Below are positions 1 through 8,066 of a stretch of DNA of 64,000 nucleotides, piece after piece (positions within the stretch are counted from its first letter, which is position 1; every line of letters starts with the position of its first letter). The notes beneath the pieces were generated by a model. That model was not told the DNA's origin and did not search any database. It worked only from the letters and a program-made list of their open reading frames with translations. The DNA is taken from assembly GCF_026627505.1 (NCBI RefSeq), contig NZ_JAPNLK010000028.1, positions 1 through 64,000 of the forward strand, read 5' to 3'. The DNA is from Streptomyces sp. H27-H5 (GTDB lineage Bacteria; Actinomycetota; Actinomycetes; Streptomycetales; Streptomycetaceae). The position numbers were made by a program, and so were the translations under genes.

Positions 1-1
1 C

Positions 2-109
2 ACCCAGGCCCTGCTCTCGCTTGCCCGCCGCCGGGTCGACGTGCTCTGGGCGATGCTGCGTGACAAGAGGCTGTTCACCTCCGCCCCGCCAGTCACGCAG
101 GCGGCTTGA
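2..109 (+). CDS. IS110-family transposase, C-terminal end (partial)
   Basis: The window opens inside a reading frame of 35 codons ending in TGA. The peptide runs TQALLSLARRRVDVLWAMLR and continues to a short Pro/Thr tail. The combination of an ALLxLARRRxDVLWAMLRD stretch and a Pro/Ala-rich end is typical of the C-terminus of actinobacterial IS110/IS116/IS902 transposases, site-specific recombinases with a RuvC-like N-terminus and a helix-hairpin-helix C-terminal part. Only the tail is visible, so intactness cannot be judged. The following ~100 bp holds no gene and probably contains the element's right end, which I could not delimit. Confidence 0.6.
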   Translation, partial: TQALLSLARRRVDVLWAMLRDKRLFTSAPPVTQAA

Positions 110-212
110 CACGATCATTGAGATTCCCTCCGCGAAGCCGTCGACAGCTCCCGCCACTTCTGACGGTGCGTCAGGTGACTGTAGGGCACGACCCCGGTCC
201 CGGGAAGACCGA

Positions 213-240
213 CGGCCCCCGCCCGGGAGGGCGGGGGCCG
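213..240 (-). terminator. GC-rich hairpin terminator
   Basis: An 11-bp perfect stem (CGGCCCCCGCC / GGCGGGGGCCG) with a 6-nt loop lies 24 bp beyond the stop codon of the leftward membrane-protein gene. There is no T-tract, as is usual for Streptomyces terminators. Confidence 0.6.
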
Positions 241-263
241 TTCGGCCGTGCGGGCGAGGGGCC

Positions 264-1091
264 TCAGCCGCGCTGGATGTCCGACGTCTCGTTCAGCACG
301 CCGCGTCGACCGTCCTGGGTCTGGGCGATCAGCGTGGCCGGGCCGCGCTGGTCGACGGCCAGGTACCAGGTGCCCGGCGCGAGTTCCGCGATCGGGTGCG
401 AGCCGTCCTCGGCGAACAGGGACCGGGTCACCGGCACCGCGAACCAGAACGGGGTGAAGTCCGCCGCCGGGGCGGGCGTCGCGTCCCGCGGGGTCGGGGC
501 GGGCGTGGGGTTCGGCTGCGGGGTGCCGCCGTAGGGCGGTGCGGGCTGCGGGGTCTGCCCGTACGGCTGGGGCTGCTGGCCGCCCGGGTAGCCGTAACCG
601 GCACCCGGCTGCTGCTGCTGGGCCTGCGGCTGGCCGCCGTACGGCGGGACGGCGGCGGGCCGGGACTCGGGCACGAGCTTGCCGGCCAGCGCCGGGACCT
701 TCGCGCCGAACAGGGCCACGCCGGCCAGCGCCAGGGTGGCGAGGAAGGCGATGATGCTGCCGGCGCCCAGGTCGGCGCCGCTCGGGCAGGTGATCAGCGA
801 CCACAGGGCGGCCCAGGCCGCCGCCACGGTCAGTACGGTGCCCCACGCCTGCATGGGCAGCCCCGCGAGCTGGCGGCCCTGCGGCAGGAAACGGGCCGCG
901 AGGAGCAGACCGGCCGCGATGAACCCGAGCAGGAAGACCGTCGGGAGCACCAGGCGGTACACGTCGGTGTCCCAGGCACTCGGCGTGTCGATGCCGGTCG
1001 CGGAGTAGAAATCGAGGAACGAGGCGATGAACAGCAGCACCGCTGCTCCGATCACCACGCCGTCGCCTCGAGTGAGGGAGCGGATGTTCAC
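264..1091 (-). CDS. Four-TM membrane protein with Pro/Gln-rich linker and C-terminal globular domain
   Basis: A 275-residue protein of unknown function. Four hydrophobic segments (roughly residues 11-29, 45-65, 83-100, 113-131) are followed by a low-complexity Pro/Gly/Gln/Tyr-rich linker (about 145-205). A C-terminal domain of ~60 residues contains FTPFWFAVP and GTWYLAVDQRG. The arrangement resembles the DUF5336-like and proline-rich membrane proteins common in Streptomyces, with the C-terminal domain presumably cytoplasmic or surface exposed. Start is GTG, with GAAGGA about 11 nt upstream. It stands alone, with a hairpin terminator downstream and the amidase gene upstream on the same strand. 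Confidence 0.75.
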   Translation of the reverse strand: MNIRSLTRGDGVVIGAAVLLFIASFLDFYSATGIDTPSAWDTDVYRLVLPTVFLLGFIAAGLLLAARFLPQGRQLAGLPMQAWGTVLTVAAAWAALWSLITCPSGADLGAGSIIAFLATLALAGVALFGAKVPALAGKLVPESRPAAVPPYGGQPQAQQQQPGAGYGYPGGQQPQPYGQTPQPAPPYGGTPQPNPTPAPTPRDATPAPAADFTPFWFAVPVTRSLFAEDGSHPIAELAPGTWYLAVDQRGPATLIAQTQDGRRGVLNETSDIQRG

Positions 1092-1229
1092 GTCTTAGGT
1101 GTCCTTCTCGGTCTCGGTCGTCTCGTGGTGCCGCGGTCGCAGATCAGGACTGGAGCGGGGCGGGCGGCACCATGGTACGGAGGTTTTCCGTGACCGAACG
1201 GACCGGGGCGTCGGGCGGTCCTGGTGGGA

Positions 1230-2216
1230 CTACCCGCCGAGGAACCCGACGATGCCGTCCGCGATGCCCTGCGCGGCCTTCTGGCGCCACTGCGGACTCG
1301 TCAGTTGCGCCGCGTCCTTGGCGTCACGCATGTTGCCGCATTCGATGAACACCTTGGGGCGAGTTGAGAGGTTCAGTCCGCCCAGATCGTCGCGGACCAC
1401 CAAACCCGTGCCGGAACCGAGGTAGTTGGCGGGGCCGGAACCGGTGGTGCGGGCGAAGTTGTTCGCGATGCGCTCGCCCAGCAGGCGCGAGGGCTCGATG
1501 ATCTTCGCGGTGTCCGCGCCACCGCCCTTGACCTTGGCGGGAAGGATGATGTGGTAGCCGCGGCTGCCCTCGGAGACCCCGTCGGCGTGGACCGACACGA
1601 CGGCGTCGGCCGCCGCCTCGTTGCCGATCCGGGCCCGCTCGTCGATGCAGGGACCCCAGGGGCGCTCGGTTCCGGCCTCGTGGGTGAGGAGCACCTTCAG
1701 GCCCTTGGACTCCAGGACGGCGCGCACCCGGCGGGACACGTCCATCGTGAACTCGGCCTCCATGTAGCCGGAGTTCGTGGTGGTGCCGGTGGTGTCGCAC
1801 TCCTTGCGGTTGGTGCCGATGTCCACCTGGCGGTCGATCTCCTTGGTGTGCTTGAAGTTCCCCGTGTTGTGGCCGGGGTCGATGACCACCGTCCGGCCGG
1901 CGAGCGGGGCCTTGCCGGCGGCGGGGGAGCCGGACGCGGCGCCGTGGGGGGTGGGGCTCGCGGGCGTGGGCTCGGCGGCTCTGTTCGGCTTCGCGTCCGC
2001 GGCGGACGTGTGGGACGCGGGCAGCGGCGTCGCCTGCGGTCGGTGGTCGTCCTGCCCGTTCCCGGTCAGGACCTGGGTCAGGACCCAGCCCGCCAGACAG
2101 GTCGGGGCGAGGGCGGCGGCCGCGACCGCGAGGGTGGAGCGGCGCGTGAACCAGTGCCGGTCCGGGCTGACCGAGGAGCCGGACTCGGGGGGCGGGGGGC
2201 TGTCGTCGTAGCGCAC
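1230..2216 (-). CDS. N-acetylmuramoyl-L-alanine amidase (Amidase_3), membrane-anchored or secreted
   Basis: A 328-residue zinc amidase predicted to cut the amide bond between MurNAc and the stem peptide of peptidoglycan outside the membrane. A hydrophobic segment at residues 27-50 acts as signal anchor. A Pro/Ala/Ser-rich spacer (55-105) separates it from the Amidase_3 domain (about 108-326). Visible zinc ligands of the family are His116 in DPGHN, the Glu of YMEAE near 153 and His210 in SVHADG; a second catalytic Glu is probably in FIECGNM near the end. The GTG start lies 6 nt after TAGCAT (complement of 2223-2228), suggesting a leaderless transcript. Likely a cell-wall remodelling enzyme; no regulatory partner is adjacent. 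Confidence 0.9.
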   Translation of the reverse strand: MRYDDSPPPPESGSSVSPDRHWFTRRSTLAVAAAALAPTCLAGWVLTQVLTGNGQDDHRPQATPLPASHTSAADAKPNRAAEPTPASPTPHGAASGSPAAGKAPLAGRTVVIDPGHNTGNFKHTKEIDRQVDIGTNRKECDTTGTTTNSGYMEAEFTMDVSRRVRAVLESKGLKVLLTHEAGTERPWGPCIDERARIGNEAAADAVVSVHADGVSEGSRGYHIILPAKVKGGGADTAKIIEPSRLLGERIANNFARTTGSGPANYLGSGTGLVVRDDLGGLNLSTRPKVFIECGNMRDAKDAAQLTSPQWRQKAAQGIADGIVGFLGG

Positions 2217-2305
2217 CCGGCGATGCTAGGCCGGCCGCCCGCCGCCCGGACGGAACGTGCTCCATCCGGGGGCGTGGTGTGTTTGTATGCCTGGCGGTGT
2301 CCCGG

Positions 2306-2947
2306 TTATATGCCCTGGTCGGTGCGCCGCAGGACCCGCAGCGAGTCCGTGACCGAGATCTCCTCGAAGGCCCCGGAGGCCAACGCGCGCAGGTAGATCC
2401 GGTACGGGGCCTGGCCGCCGTCGGCCGGGTCCGGGAACACGTCGTGGATCACCAGCGTGCCGCCCACCGCGAGGTGCGGGGCCCACCCCTCGTAGTCGCC
2501 GCTCGCGTGCTCGTCGGTGTGCCCGCCATCGATGAAGACCAGGCCCAGCGGGCCGCCCCAGGCCGCGGCGACCTGCGGGGAGCGCCCCACGATCGCGATC
2601 ACGTGCTCCTCCAGCCCGGCCCGGTGCAGGGTGCGGCGGAAGGTGGGCAGCGTGTCCATCAGCCCGATCTCCGGGTCCACCACCGTCGGGTCGTGGTACT
2701 CCCAGCCCGGCTGCTGCTCCTCGCTGCCCCGGTGGTGATCGACGGTGATCGCGGACACCCCCGCCTCACGGGCGGCGTCGGCGAGCAGGATCGTGGAACG
2801 CCCGCAGTACGTGCCGACCTCCAGGAGCGGCAGCCCGAGCGCCGCCGCCCGGGTCGCCGCCGCGTACAGGGCGAGGCCCTCGCCCACGGGCATGAAGCCC
2901 TTGGCCGCCTCGAAAGCGGCGAGGGTCTCCGGCTTGGGGCTGGCCAT
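2306..2947 (-). CDS. Class I SAM-dependent methyltransferase (Methyltransf_24 type)
   Basis: A 213-residue protein with a Rossmann methyltransferase fold. Motif I is LLEVGTYCGRST (about residues 41-52), then TVDHHRGSE for the acidic loop and LVFIDGGHTDEH for the motif typical of Methyltransf_24 (O-methyltransferase-like) proteins. HDVF near residue 170 completes the core. The substrate cannot be inferred. The ATG is preceded by AGGAGG at ideal spacing. A 16-bp inverted repeat lies 43-58 nt upstream of the start and may be an operator. No biosynthetic partners are nearby, so this is probably a stand-alone gene. Confidence 0.85.
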   Translation of the reverse strand: MASPKPETLAAFEAAKGFMPVGEGLALYAAATRAAALGLPLLEVGTYCGRSTILLADAAREAGVSAITVDHHRGSEEQQPGWEYHDPTVVDPEIGLMDTLPTFRRTLHRAGLEEHVIAIVGRSPQVAAAWGGPLGLVFIDGGHTDEHASGDYEGWAPHLAVGGTLVIHDVFPDPADGGQAPYRIYLRALASGAFEEISVTDSLRVLRRTDQGI

Positions 2948-2989
2948 GTCGTTCCTCCTGAGCTGCGGGTGAGTGGCCGCCCATGCTGC

Positions 2990-3005
2990 CCTACCGCCCG
3001 GTAGG
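2990..3005 (-). promoter_or_regulatory. Candidate TetR-type operator upstream of the methyltransferase
   Basis: CCTACCG-CC-CGGTAGG, a perfect 7-2-7 inverted repeat. Size, symmetry and composition match TetR-family operators in streptomycetes. No TetR gene is adjacent, so any regulator would act in trans. Confidence 0.45.
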
Positions 3006-3089
3006 ACGCCACGGCCGGGGGGCCGTGACCTGCGGTCGCCTCCAAGAGCACGCCGGATCGGCGGACTGCGCGGGGGCGGCGTAGGAGCC

Positions 3090-3503
3090 TCACCCGTCGC
3101 ACTCGAACCACACCGTCTTGCCGGTGGGATTCGGGTCCGCGCCCCAGCGGTCGGTGACCGCCTCGATCAGCAGCAGCCCGCGCCCGCCCTCGCAGAGTTC
3201 GGGGCCGGGCGGCCCCGGCACCCGGGGGAGCGCGGGGCTGCCGTCCGACACCTCGACCCGCACACCTCCCGGCCGGCACAGGATGAGCACGGAACACCCC
3301 TGCCCCGGCGCGTGACGCACCACGTTGGCGATCAGCTCGGTCAGCGCCAGCTCGGCGGCGTGCGTCAGCGAGGCCAGACCCCAACTGGCGAGGTACATGC
3401 GCAGGATGCGCCGCATGTGACGCGCGGAATGCTCACCGACGGTGAACCCCATGCGGTAGCTCTCGTCAACTTCGCCAGCTGAATACTCAGTTGTGCGGTT
3501 CAT
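3090..3503 (-). CDS. Anti-sigma-factor-like HATPase (HATPase_c_2)
   Basis: A 137-residue single-domain GHKL ATPase. The N box is ELALTELIANVVRHA (about 51-65) and the G boxes lie in VEVSDGSPALP and GRGLLLIEAVTDRWG (about 108-122). These proteins resemble serine kinases and anti-sigma regulators such as SpoIIAB/RsbW, although in Streptomyces most occur as partners of XRE/DUF397 pairs. It is divergent from exactly such a pair beginning at 3588, the arrangement seen in the whiJ and abaA-type developmental loci. Binding of an anti-sigma factor antagonist or of the XRE protein is inference. Length and motifs are normal; it looks functional. Confidence 0.85.
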   Translation of the reverse strand: MNRTTEYSAGEVDESYRMGFTVGEHSARHMRRILRMYLASWGLASLTHAAELALTELIANVVRHAPGQGCSVLILCRPGGVRVEVSDGSPALPRVPGPPGPELCEGGRGLLLIEAVTDRWGADPNPTGKTVWFECDG

Positions 3504-3587
3504 GAGACCAGCGTGGGGTGATCTGGTTACGCTCGGCTACGGACCGAACCGAACGCCGCACGGCGTGTACTTGGAGGTGACCGCTCC

Positions 3588-4435
3588 ATGGTCAACATCC
3601 GTGATCTCGATCCCAGCGCCTCGGCCCTGGACTACTACGGTTCCGAACTGCGCCGCCTGCGGGAGGAGGCGGGACTGAAGCAGGGGCAGCTGGGGGCATC
3701 CTCTACTGCGCGGGCTCGCTGATCGGGCAGATCGAGACGGCCCGGAAGGTCCCGACCAGGGGTTTCTCTGAGAGGGTGGACGCGGCGCTCGACACGGGCG
3801 GGGTGTTCGCACGACTGGTGGGGCTGGTGCTGCGCAGCCAACTCCCCACGTGGTTCCAGCCGTACGCCGAGATGGAGGCCAAGGCGGAGTACATCTCCAC
3901 TTTCCAGGCGCAGTTGGTCTACGGGCTGTTGCAGACCCCGGAGTACGCGCGGGCGGTGCTGGGGGTGCGCACGGACGAGGGCCTCGACGCGAAGGTGGCC
4001 GCCCGCATGGAACGGCAGCGGATACTCGACCGCGAGAACCCGCCATTGATGTGGGTCGTGCTGAGCGAGGCCGCGTTGTACCAGGAGATCGGCGGCCGGG
4101 AGGTCATGCGAAATCAACTGGCGCACCTGTTGGGACTCCGGGGGCGTGAGTGGGTGCGGGTGCAGATCCTGCCGTTCGAGGCGGGCGCCCATGCGGGGTT
4201 GCCGGGCACGTTCAACCTGTTGCGGTTCGACGGGGACCCGGATCTCGTCTACACCGAGGACCTCGTCCAGGGCCATATGACGGCCAATCCACAAGCCCTC
4301 AGGGAGGGTTCGCTCCGTTACGATCACTTGCAGGCCGCCGCCCTCTCCGTGGAGGACTCGGCGGTACGGATCGCCCGTGTAATGGAGGAGCGGTATGGAC
4401 ACCATCCAGGACCTGACGGGCGCGCGGTGGCGTAA
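3588..4435 (+). pseudogene. XRE-family regulator with DUF5753 domain, frameshifted
   Basis: The ATG at 3588 encodes a normal WhiJ-like N-terminus (SALDYYGSELRRLREEAGL, the first helices of the HTH). The frame then meets TGA at 3720-3722. From about 3697 the missing HTH part resumes in another frame (ILYCAGSLIGQIETARK) and runs to 4435 through a complete DUF5753 domain (TWFQPYAEMEAKAEYISTF onward). One base is missing at the G5 run near 3692-3696; restoring a G gives a single ORF of ~282 codons. The DUF5753 portion shows no other lesion, so this is either a recent mutation or a homopolymer sequencing error. Intact homologues are DNA-binding developmental regulators working with the flanking HATPase and DUF397 proteins. 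Confidence 0.8.
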
Positions 4436-4652
4436 GTCCTCGTACAGTTCCGACACCGGCGGCGACTGCGTCGAATGCGCCCCGCTCGGTGGCGACTGGC
4501 GCAAGTCCAGCCACAGCGGCGACACCGGCGGCAACTGTGTCGAGATCGCCGCCCGCCCCCACCTGATCGCCGTCCGGGACTCCAAGAACCCCGACGGCCC
4601 CGTCTTCACCGTCGCCCCCGAGGCCTTCGCGCGGTTCGTGCGCGGCGTCTGA
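4395..4652 (+). CDS. DUF397 domain protein with duplicated N-terminal motif
   Basis: An 85-residue small protein. DUF397 proteins are acidic partners of WhiJ/XRE regulators, thought to modulate their DNA binding. The core WRKSSxSxDTGGxCVE occurs twice in tandem (residues ~12-27 and ~35-50) before the single C-terminal half IAVRDSKNPDGPVF. The gene overlaps the 3' end of the XRE frame by 41 nt, indicating translational coupling. If the upstream frameshift is real, this protein may be expressed without its partner. Confidence 0.85.
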   Translation: MDTIQDLTGARWRKSSYSSDTGGDCVECAPLGGDWRKSSHSGDTGGNCVEIAARPHLIAVRDSKNPDGPVFTVAPEAFARFVRGV

Positions 4653-4666
4653 GCCGCGGCCTCCCG

Positions 4667-5617
4667 CTAGCCGGGGAGGGGGCCGGGGTCGACGTCCGTG
4701 AGGTCGCGGCTCGCGTCCGACAACCGCGCCGCGACGGCGGTGTCGGCGAGGTGGTCCCACAGCGGTTCGCGTCGGGGCTCGCCGCGCAGGCCGAAGTGGC
4801 GCGGTCCCCACAGCTGCCCTCCGCGCACGGCCGGGTCGAGCACCGCCCGGACCGCCGGCCACGCGCCGGCGTGCTTGCCCTGGAGGAGCAGGGCCGAGGG
4901 CGCCGCGCCCAGCCGTGCCGCCGTGGTGCGCACGTGGACCGGCGGCCGTGACGGGGTGAGGGAGTCCAGCGCGCCCCCGGGATGGACGACCACGCTCGCG
5001 ACCGTGCTGCCGGCGGCGCGCAGCCGGCGGTCGAGTTCGAGGCCGAAGTACATCTGCGCCAGCTTGGACCGGCCGTAGGTCCGCTTGGGGCGGTAGTCCC
5101 TCCGGGACTGGAGGTCGTCCAGGTCGAGCCGCTCGGACTTCGCCGCGAAACTGCCCGTGCTGACGACGCGGGCCGCCGGCGCGGCCGACAGCAGCGGCAT
5201 CAGCCGCCCGGTCAGGGCGAAGTGCCCGAGGTGGTTCGTGCCGAACATCAGCTCGTGACCGTCCCCGGTCTGCTCGCGCGGCGGGTCGTCCAGGGCGACG
5301 CCGGCGTTGTGGACCACCGCGTCGAGACGCTCCACCTCCAGGGACTCCACCGCCGCTTCCAGTGACGGGAGGTCGGCGAGGTCCAGACGTACGGCCCGGA
5401 CTCGCGCGCCCGGGATCCGCGCACGGATCGAGGCCGCGGCGGCCTCGGCCCGGGTGGGATTGCGGCTGCCGAGCAGGACGTCGGCTCCGGTCGCCGACAA
5501 CTGCTCCGCGACGAAGTACCCGATGCCGGCGTTGCCGCCGGTCACCAGGACGACGCGGCCGGCGGCGCCGGGCAGCCGTCGGACGTTCCAGGGCGGGGTG
5601 GAGGATGCGGACGACAC
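4667..5617 (-). CDS. SDR-family oxidoreductase (retinol-dehydrogenase-like)
   Basis: A 316-residue classical short-chain dehydrogenase. The NAD(P) motif is VTGGNAGIG, the structural motif is VHNAG, and the catalytic Ser (VVSTGSFAAKS) and YGRSK (Tyr/Lys) are all present. The extended C-terminus is like the WW-oxidoreductase/retinol dehydrogenase group. Substrate unknown. I place the start at the GTG at 5617 because AGGGAG lies about 8 nt upstream and the frame further upstream is Arg-rich and unlike protein. Its promoter region is shared with the divergent acyl-CoA dehydrogenase gene and contains the KstR-like site at 5823-5836, so it could belong to the same regulon. Confidence 0.85.
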   Translation of the reverse strand: MSSASSTPPWNVRRLPGAAGRVVLVTGGNAGIGYFVAEQLSATGADVLLGSRNPTRAEAAAASIRARIPGARVRAVRLDLADLPSLEAAVESLEVERLDAVVHNAGVALDDPPREQTGDGHELMFGTNHLGHFALTGRLMPLLSAAPAARVVSTGSFAAKSERLDLDDLQSRRDYRPKRTYGRSKLAQMYFGLELDRRLRAAGSTVASVVVHPGGALDSLTPSRPPVHVRTTAARLGAAPSALLLQGKHAGAWPAVRAVLDPAVRGGQLWGPRHFGLRGEPRREPLWDHLADTAVAARLSDASRDLTDVDPGPLPG

Positions 5618-5822
5618 GGTGACGGGCTCCCTTGGTGGGGGACGGCTGCGGCTGCCCCTCGGGCAACCCGACCTCCACCGTCGCGCCGGCCACCGACACC
5701 TCGCGTGTGCACCACCGACGAACCCGCCGGATGCCCGACATCCCACCGACAAGCCGGGGTGGGCCCCCTGTGAGGTTCATCCTGATCCAACGGCGACTCC
5801 GCCATCTGACCTTCCGTCAGAA

Positions 5823-5836
5823 TGGAACGTGTTCTA
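5823..5836. promoter_or_regulatory. KstR-like operator
   Basis: TGGAACGTGTTCTA fits the 14-bp consensus TnnAACnnGTTnnA published for the mycobacterial sterol-catabolism repressor KstR. It lies in the 285-bp intergenic region between the divergent SDR and the FadE34-like acyl-CoA dehydrogenase. A second, fully palindromic copy occurs at 12183-12198. The regulator is not encoded in this window. Confidence 0.65.
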
Positions 5837-5902
5837 CTCTGGCCCGCGTTCAGGGGACGACCGGCGCCGGCCGGGAGCGTCGGAGAGGCGGCAGGAATCC
5901 GT

Positions 5903-8050
5903 ATGGGCATCGGAATCACGCGGGAACACAAGGAGTTGGCCGAGGCCGTGCGCGGCTGGGCGGCGCGGACCGTGCCACCCGAGGAGGTGCGCAAACTGCT
6001 CGACGGCCCGCCCCGGACCGGGGTGCGGCCCGCCTACTGGGACGCGCTCGCCGCCTCCGGACTGCTCGCACCCCACCTGGAGGGCGGGAGCCTGCTCGAC
6101 CTCGCCGTCGCCGTGGAGGAGGCCGCCCGGGCCGCCCTGCCCGGCCCCTACCTCGCCGGCGCCCTGGCCTCCGTCCTGCTGGACCGGGCGGGAGCGGACG
6201 AACCGGCCGCCGCCCTCGCCGACGGCACCCGCGTCGGGGCCGTCGCGCTGGGCCCCGGCAGCATGACCGCCGTCGCCGTCGAGGGCGGCGGCCACCTCCT
6301 CGACGGCCTCGCACCGCCCGTGCTCGGTGCCGGGGAGGCCGACCTCGTCCTGCTCGCCGCCGAGACGGCCCACGGCACGTACTGGTTCGCCGTGGACGCC
6401 GCCGCCCTGGACATCCGCACCCACGAGAGCGCCGACCCGACCCGGCCCACGGCCGAGGTGCGCGCCCGCGCGATCACCGTCGCCCCCGGCCGCCTCCTCG
6501 CCCTCGACGCCGCCCTGGTCCGGGACCTGGCCTGCGTCCTGTTCGCCGCCGACGCCTGCGGCACCGCCGCCTGGGCGGTCCACACCGCCGCCGAGTACGC
6601 GAAGACGCGCGAGCAGTTCGGCCGGCCCATCGGACGGTTCCAGGGCGTCAAACACCTGTGCGCCGACATGCTGGTACGCCTCGAACAGGCCCGCGCCCTG
6701 GTCTGGGACGCCGCCCGGGCCACGGACGAACCGGCCGACGTGCGCTCCCTGCTGGCCGCGCTGGCCGCCGGCACCGCCCTCGACGCCGCCTACTCCTGCG
6801 CCAAGGACTGCATCCAGATCCTCGGCGGCATCGGCTTCACCTGGGAACACGACGCGCACATCCACCTGCGCCGCTCCCTCGTCGCCCGGCAACTGCTCGG
6901 CGCCGGCGACGGGCACCGCACACGGGCCGTGCGCCTCGCCGCCGGCGGGGCACGGCGCGAACTGCGCCTCGAACTCCCCGCCCGGGCCGAGGAACACCGC
7001 GCGAAGGCCCGAGCCGCCATCGAGGACGCGCGCGGCCTCGACCCGGCCGCCGCCCGCCGGATCCTGGCGCCCACCGGATACGCGGCCCCCCACCTCCCGC
7101 CGCCGTACGGACTCGGCGCCGGACCCGTCGAACAACTCGTCGTCCAACAGGAGATGGCGGCGGCCGGCGTCAAGGTCGCCGACCTCGGCATCGCCACCTG
7201 GGTCGTGCCCTCGCTGCTCGCCCACGGAACGCCCGCCCAACAGGACGCCTGGCTGCCGGCGACCCTGCGCGGGGACCTCACCTGGTGCCAGCTCTTCTCC
7301 GAACCGGGCGCCGGCTCCGACCTGGCCTCGCTGCGCACCAGGGCGGAACGGACCGCCGACGGCTCGTGGAGGGTCAACGGACAGAAGGTGTGGACGAGTT
7401 CCGCGCACACCGCCGACCTCGGGATCCTGCTCGCCCGCACCGACCCGACCGCACCCAAACACAAGGGCCTCGGCTACTTCGTCATCGACATGACCACCCC
7501 CGGCATCGACGTCCGGCCGCTCAAGGAGATCACCGGCGACTCCCTCTTCAACGAGGTCTTCCTCGACGACGTGCTGCTGCCCGCCGACGCCCTGGTCGGG
7601 GCGGTCGACGGAGGGTGGAAGGTGGCCCGCGACACCCTCGGCAACGAACGCGTCCACATGGCCGACCAGATGACCTTCGACACCGGCCTGGAGGCGCTGA
7701 TCGCGCACTCCGCCGCACTCGACGGCTCGTACCGCGCCCGGATCGGCGCCCTCGCCGCCGAGGCCCACGCGCTCGCCTGCATCGGCCTGCGGACCACCCT
7801 CCGGCAGGTCTCGGGAGCGGAACCCGGCGCGGGCGCGTCCGTACGCAAACTCGTCCAGACCCCCCACCAGCAGAAGACCGCCGAACTCGCCCTGGAACTC
7901 ATGGGCCCGGCGGGCGCGGTCCGGGAGGGGGCCGGGGAGCGGGCCGTGCACGGAATGCTCATGTCCCGCTGCCTGACCATCGCCGGAGGCACCACACAGG
8001 TCCAGCTCAACGTCGTCGCCGAGCGGATTCTCGGCCTTCCCAGGGACTGA
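5903..8050 (+). CDS. Fused double acyl-CoA dehydrogenase (FadE34/CasC-like)
   Basis: A 715-residue protein made of two consecutive acyl-CoA dehydrogenase units. The first (about 1-330) carries YAKTREQFGRPIGRFQGVKH and an ILGGIGFTWEHD segment. The second (about 360-715) carries WCQLFSEPGAGSDLASL, GQKVWTSSA and TIAGGTTQVQLN, the FAD-binding and active-site regions of the family. Mycobacterial FadE34 and rhodococcal CasC have the same length and fused alpha/beta architecture and dehydrogenate C24 steroid side-chain CoA thioesters; I infer a similar sterol or bile-acid-type substrate. The ATG at 5903 follows a GGCAGGA-type RBS. A SCP-x-type thiolase gene follows after 16 nt, so the two are probably co-transcribed under the KstR-like site. 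Confidence 0.88.
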   Translation: MGIGITREHKELAEAVRGWAARTVPPEEVRKLLDGPPRTGVRPAYWDALAASGLLAPHLEGGSLLDLAVAVEEAARAALPGPYLAGALASVLLDRAGADEPAAALADGTRVGAVALGPGSMTAVAVEGGGHLLDGLAPPVLGAGEADLVLLAAETAHGTYWFAVDAAALDIRTHESADPTRPTAEVRARAITVAPGRLLALDAALVRDLACVLFAADACGTAAWAVHTAAEYAKTREQFGRPIGRFQGVKHLCADMLVRLEQARALVWDAARATDEPADVRSLLAALAAGTALDAAYSCAKDCIQILGGIGFTWEHDAHIHLRRSLVARQLLGAGDGHRTRAVRLAAGGARRELRLELPARAEEHRAKARAAIEDARGLDPAAARRILAPTGYAAPHLPPPYGLGAGPVEQLVVQQEMAAAGVKVADLGIATWVVPSLLAHGTPAQQDAWLPATLRGDLTWCQLFSEPGAGSDLASLRTRAERTADGSWRVNGQKVWTSSAHTADLGILLARTDPTAPKHKGLGYFVIDMTTPGIDVRPLKEITGDSLFNEVFLDDVLLPADALVGAVDGGWKVARDTLGNERVHMADQMTFDTGLEALIAHSAALDGSYRARIGALAAEAHALACIGLRTTLRQVSGAEPGAGASVRKLVQTPHQQKTAELALELMGPAGAVREGAGERAVHGMLMSRCLTIAGGTTQVQLNVVAERILGLPRD

Positions 8051-8066
8051 AGGGGCGGTAGGGCAC

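Noticed and set aside
5618..5902. N-terminal extension of the SDR up to 5752
   Set aside because: The extension is Arg/Pro-rich and unlike SDR starts; a better RBS precedes the GTG at 5617.
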